A stretch of DNA of 35,295 bases from Prevotella sp. (lineage in GTDB: Bacteria; Bacteroidota; Bacteroidia; Bacteroidales; Bacteroidaceae). The translations under genes were made by a program, and so were the position numbers. Positions 34,010 to 35,295 of this stretch are shown piece after piece. Within the stretch, counting starts at the first letter, position 1; each line of letters starts with the position of its first letter. The notes under the pieces are model-generated. The model was given only the letters and a program-made list of their open reading frames with translations, was not told where the DNA came from and did not search any database. The stretch lies in assembly GCA_024690505.1 (NCBI GenBank), contig JAILPA010000037.1:1-35295 (forward strand), given 5' to 3'.

Positions 34010-34195
34010 ATTGGGTGGGCAGAATGTCAGGAAAAATCTAATTTGTGAAAAGTGCCGTGTGACGGCGTTTTTGGAAAAGCACCGCTTTGAGGGTGGAAAA
34101 GGATAGCTTTTTGACCCGAAAAGCGGTGCTTTTTCACCCTCAAAGCGGTGCTTCCCTTTTTTGAAGAAATGTCGATGTAAAGATAATTCACTGAC
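34010..34195 (+). repeat. Interspersed repeat copy C
   Basis: The most complete copy, filling most of the 281-nt gap between the SusD2 stop and the convergent LuxR-type gene. ATTGG (34010-34014), GAATGTCAGGAAAAAT (from 34022), a perfect 19-bp inverted repeat (34077-34095 with 34135-34153), a third core AAGCGGTGCTT between the arms (34119-34129), CCC plus T6, and the 3' box GTAAAGATAATTCAC (34177-34191). Same orientation as copies A and B. Confidence 0.82.
34077..34162 (+). terminator. Terminator-like hairpin inside repeat copy C
   Basis: The 19-bp perfect stem (AAGCACCGCTTTGAGGGTG and its complement, 39-nt interior) is followed by CCC and six T (34157-34162) on the plus strand, 120 nt after the SusD2 stop. 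It is well placed to end the 16-kb operon. Confidence 0.55.
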
Positions 34196-34237
34196 CGGTT
34201 CAGTCTTCAGCCTCGCATGGCTGCTGCCGCCCGGCGC

Positions 34238-35200
34238 CTACAGCTTCACGTTCGAAATGTCTACTAAGCCGTTGACGATGGCATAGATGGTGAGGCCTGC
34301 CGGCGAGTGTATCTGCAGCTTGCGGGCAATGTTGCGGCGGTGGGTGATGACGGTGTTCACCGAGATACACAGGTGGTCGGCAATCTCCTTGTTCGACATG
34401 CCCTGCACCAGCGCCACTATCACGTCCCTCTCGCGTTCCGACAGCGCCTCGCTGTTCTTACCCGTTCCTGCCTTGAACACCATGTCGGAGATGTTGCGCG
34501 TCACGTCGCTCTGCTTGGCCAGCAGCTCCAGCCGGCGGATGGCGGGCACGAAGATGTAGTCCTCTACCATGGCGTGCTGGCGCAGCCACACCTCGTTCTC
34601 GTAGATGTCGTGCAGCGTGGCCGTGAGCTGGTTATTGTGCTGCCCGTCCTGCGGCAGATACTTGATAATCAGCAGCTTCAGCTCGCGCAGCTTCTTGTCG
34701 GCAGCCCCATGGTGCTTGGAGAAGGTGTCAACGTTATAGTCGTCCACGGCCACCCCCTCCACGAGCGACTGCACGTAGGGGAACAGCGTCTTCTGTTCGT
34801 ACTTCATGTGGCGACGAATCTCCTGCGCATACTCGTCGTAGAAGCGCAGTATCAGCTTTGCCAGGCTCTCACGCTCATCGAGCGACTCCTGCAGCTCCCT
34901 GCGTATGTAGGGCAGCTGGAAGTCGAGGAAGTAGGCATGGCACGCCTCCAGATAGTGCAGCAGCGTGGGCACCGACAGGCGCTCGTCGCTGTCAAACTCA
35001 CCATATCCATTGATGCTGAAGTTCACCACTGCCAGGAACGTGTACGTGTCCACGCCATTGTCCTCGCAGGTCTCCTTCACCGTCTTGTCACCAAAGCCCA
35101 GGCTGATGCCGAAGCTGCCAAGCATCTGCAGCAGGTCGTAATTGTCGCGTATCAGCGAAATCATCTTGTCGTCGGCTTCATACATCTTCTGATTCTTCAT
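34238..35200 (-). CDS. LuxR-type regulator fused to a hemerythrin/RIC-like di-iron domain
   Basis: A 320-residue cytoplasmic protein. Residues about 20-62 resemble the ScdA N-terminal domain (MLGSFGISLGFGDKTVKETCEDNGV) but lack its CC pair. Residues about 78-225 form a hemerythrin-like four-helix bundle with His82 and His88 (LLHYLEACHAYF), His131 and Glu135 (HMKYE), His163/His164 (SKHHG), and His209 and Glu213 (HAMVE): the two HxxxE pairs and single His residues match the di-iron ligand set of RIC/YtfE iron-sulfur repair proteins. Residues 253-312 are a LuxR/GerE helix-turn-helix (LSERERDVIVALVQGMSNKEIADHLCISVNTVITHRRNIARKLQI). A role as transcription factor sensing NO, oxygen or iron-sulfur damage is inferred. 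Start at 35200, 27 nt after a -7 box. It converges on the SusD2 operon. Confidence 0.88.
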   Translation of the reverse strand: MKNQKMYEADDKMISLIRDNYDLLQMLGSFGISLGFGDKTVKETCEDNGVDTYTFLAVVNFSINGYGEFDSDERLSVPTLLHYLEACHAYFLDFQLPYIRRELQESLDERESLAKLILRFYDEYAQEIRRHMKYEQKTLFPYVQSLVEGVAVDDYNVDTFSKHHGAADKKLRELKLLIIKYLPQDGQHNNQLTATLHDIYENEVWLRQHAMVEDYIFVPAIRRLELLAKQSDVTRNISDMVFKAGTGKNSEALSERERDVIVALVQGMSNKEIADHLCISVNTVITHRRNIARKLQIHSPAGLTIYAIVNGLVDISNVKL

Positions 35201-35226
35201 CTTCCCTTATCTCTTTTTTTTCGGTG

Positions 35227-35257
35227 CAAAGGTAATCATTCTTCCCGACATGCACAA
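35227..35257 (-). promoter_or_regulatory. Promoter of the hemerythrin-LuxR regulator
   Basis: On the minus strand TTG (plus 35255-35257), a 20-nt spacer and TACCTTTG (plus 35227-35234), 27 nt before the ATG at 35200. Confidence 0.7.
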
Positions 35258-35295
35258 CACTCGCCATCAACTTTTTCCCCCTTCCTGCCCAAAAA

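Noticed and set aside
34077..34153. CRISPR-like repeat from the recurring AAGCGGTGCTT core
   Set aside because: Units are inverted and unequally spaced, there are no spacers of constant length, and no cas gene is present.
16803..34195. Composite transposon carrying the operon between repeat copies B and C
   Set aside because: Copies B and C are direct, have no transposase and no target duplication is visible; a third copy lies outside the segment, so they fit an interspersed repeat better.
1..35295. tRNA, rRNA, integrase or attachment sites suggesting a mobile island
   Set aside because: None was recognised by reading either strand, so the FAS1/SusC/SusD locus cannot be called an island from this window.

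Overview
The window looks like a chromosomal segment of a Bacteroidales bacterium, most likely Prevotellaceae. Supporting signs are two SusC/SusD pairs, a hybrid two-component regulator, lipoproteins with acidic residues after the lipidated cysteine, and repeated promoter boxes of the Bacteroidota type (TAnnTTTG, often with TTTG or TTG 18-20 nt upstream). The genus is inferred; no rRNA, tRNA, CRISPR array, transposase or phage gene was found.

Left part (1-12.5 kb) is mostly housekeeping: the 3' part of metG, a YgjP-like metallopeptidase, a PaaI-type thioesterase, a secreted DUF4380-like protein, a small ORF that may be the remnant of a gene broken by an amber codon, an AGCS amino-acid:cation symporter, class II fructose-bisphosphate aldolase, an operon of omega-amidase-like nitrilase plus indolepyruvate:ferredoxin oxidoreductase subunits (iorA, iorB), and a CbiJ-CbiD fusion carrying an in-frame 9-bp minisatellite.

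Right part (12.5-34 kb) is one regulatory and transport locus. A 1,334-residue hybrid two-component regulator reads leftward. Across a 1-kb non-coding gap a 16-kb seven-gene operon reads rightward: FAS1 lipoprotein, SusC, SusD, FAS1 lipoprotein, FAS1 lipoprotein, SusC, SusD. It has the regulator and transport parts of a polysaccharide-utilisation locus but no recognisable degradative enzyme; three fasciclin-domain lipoproteins take the place of enzymes and surface glycan-binding proteins. This is the most unusual system here, and its ligand is unknown. The gap holds a copy of an interspersed repeat, a candidate minus-strand small RNA of about 240 nt with its own -7 box and terminator, a palindrome, and the operon promoter.

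The right edge carries a LuxR-type regulator fused to a hemerythrin/RIC-like domain with an apparently complete di-iron ligand set.

Structures outside the genes include a three-copy interspersed repeat of about 110-195 bp (5.95-6.06, 16.80-17.00 and 34.01-34.20 kb, all in one orientation), heptamer tandem arrays in three intra-operon spacers, a 29-bp inverted repeat built of 9-mers between metG and the peptidase, and helically phased decamer repeats after iorB.
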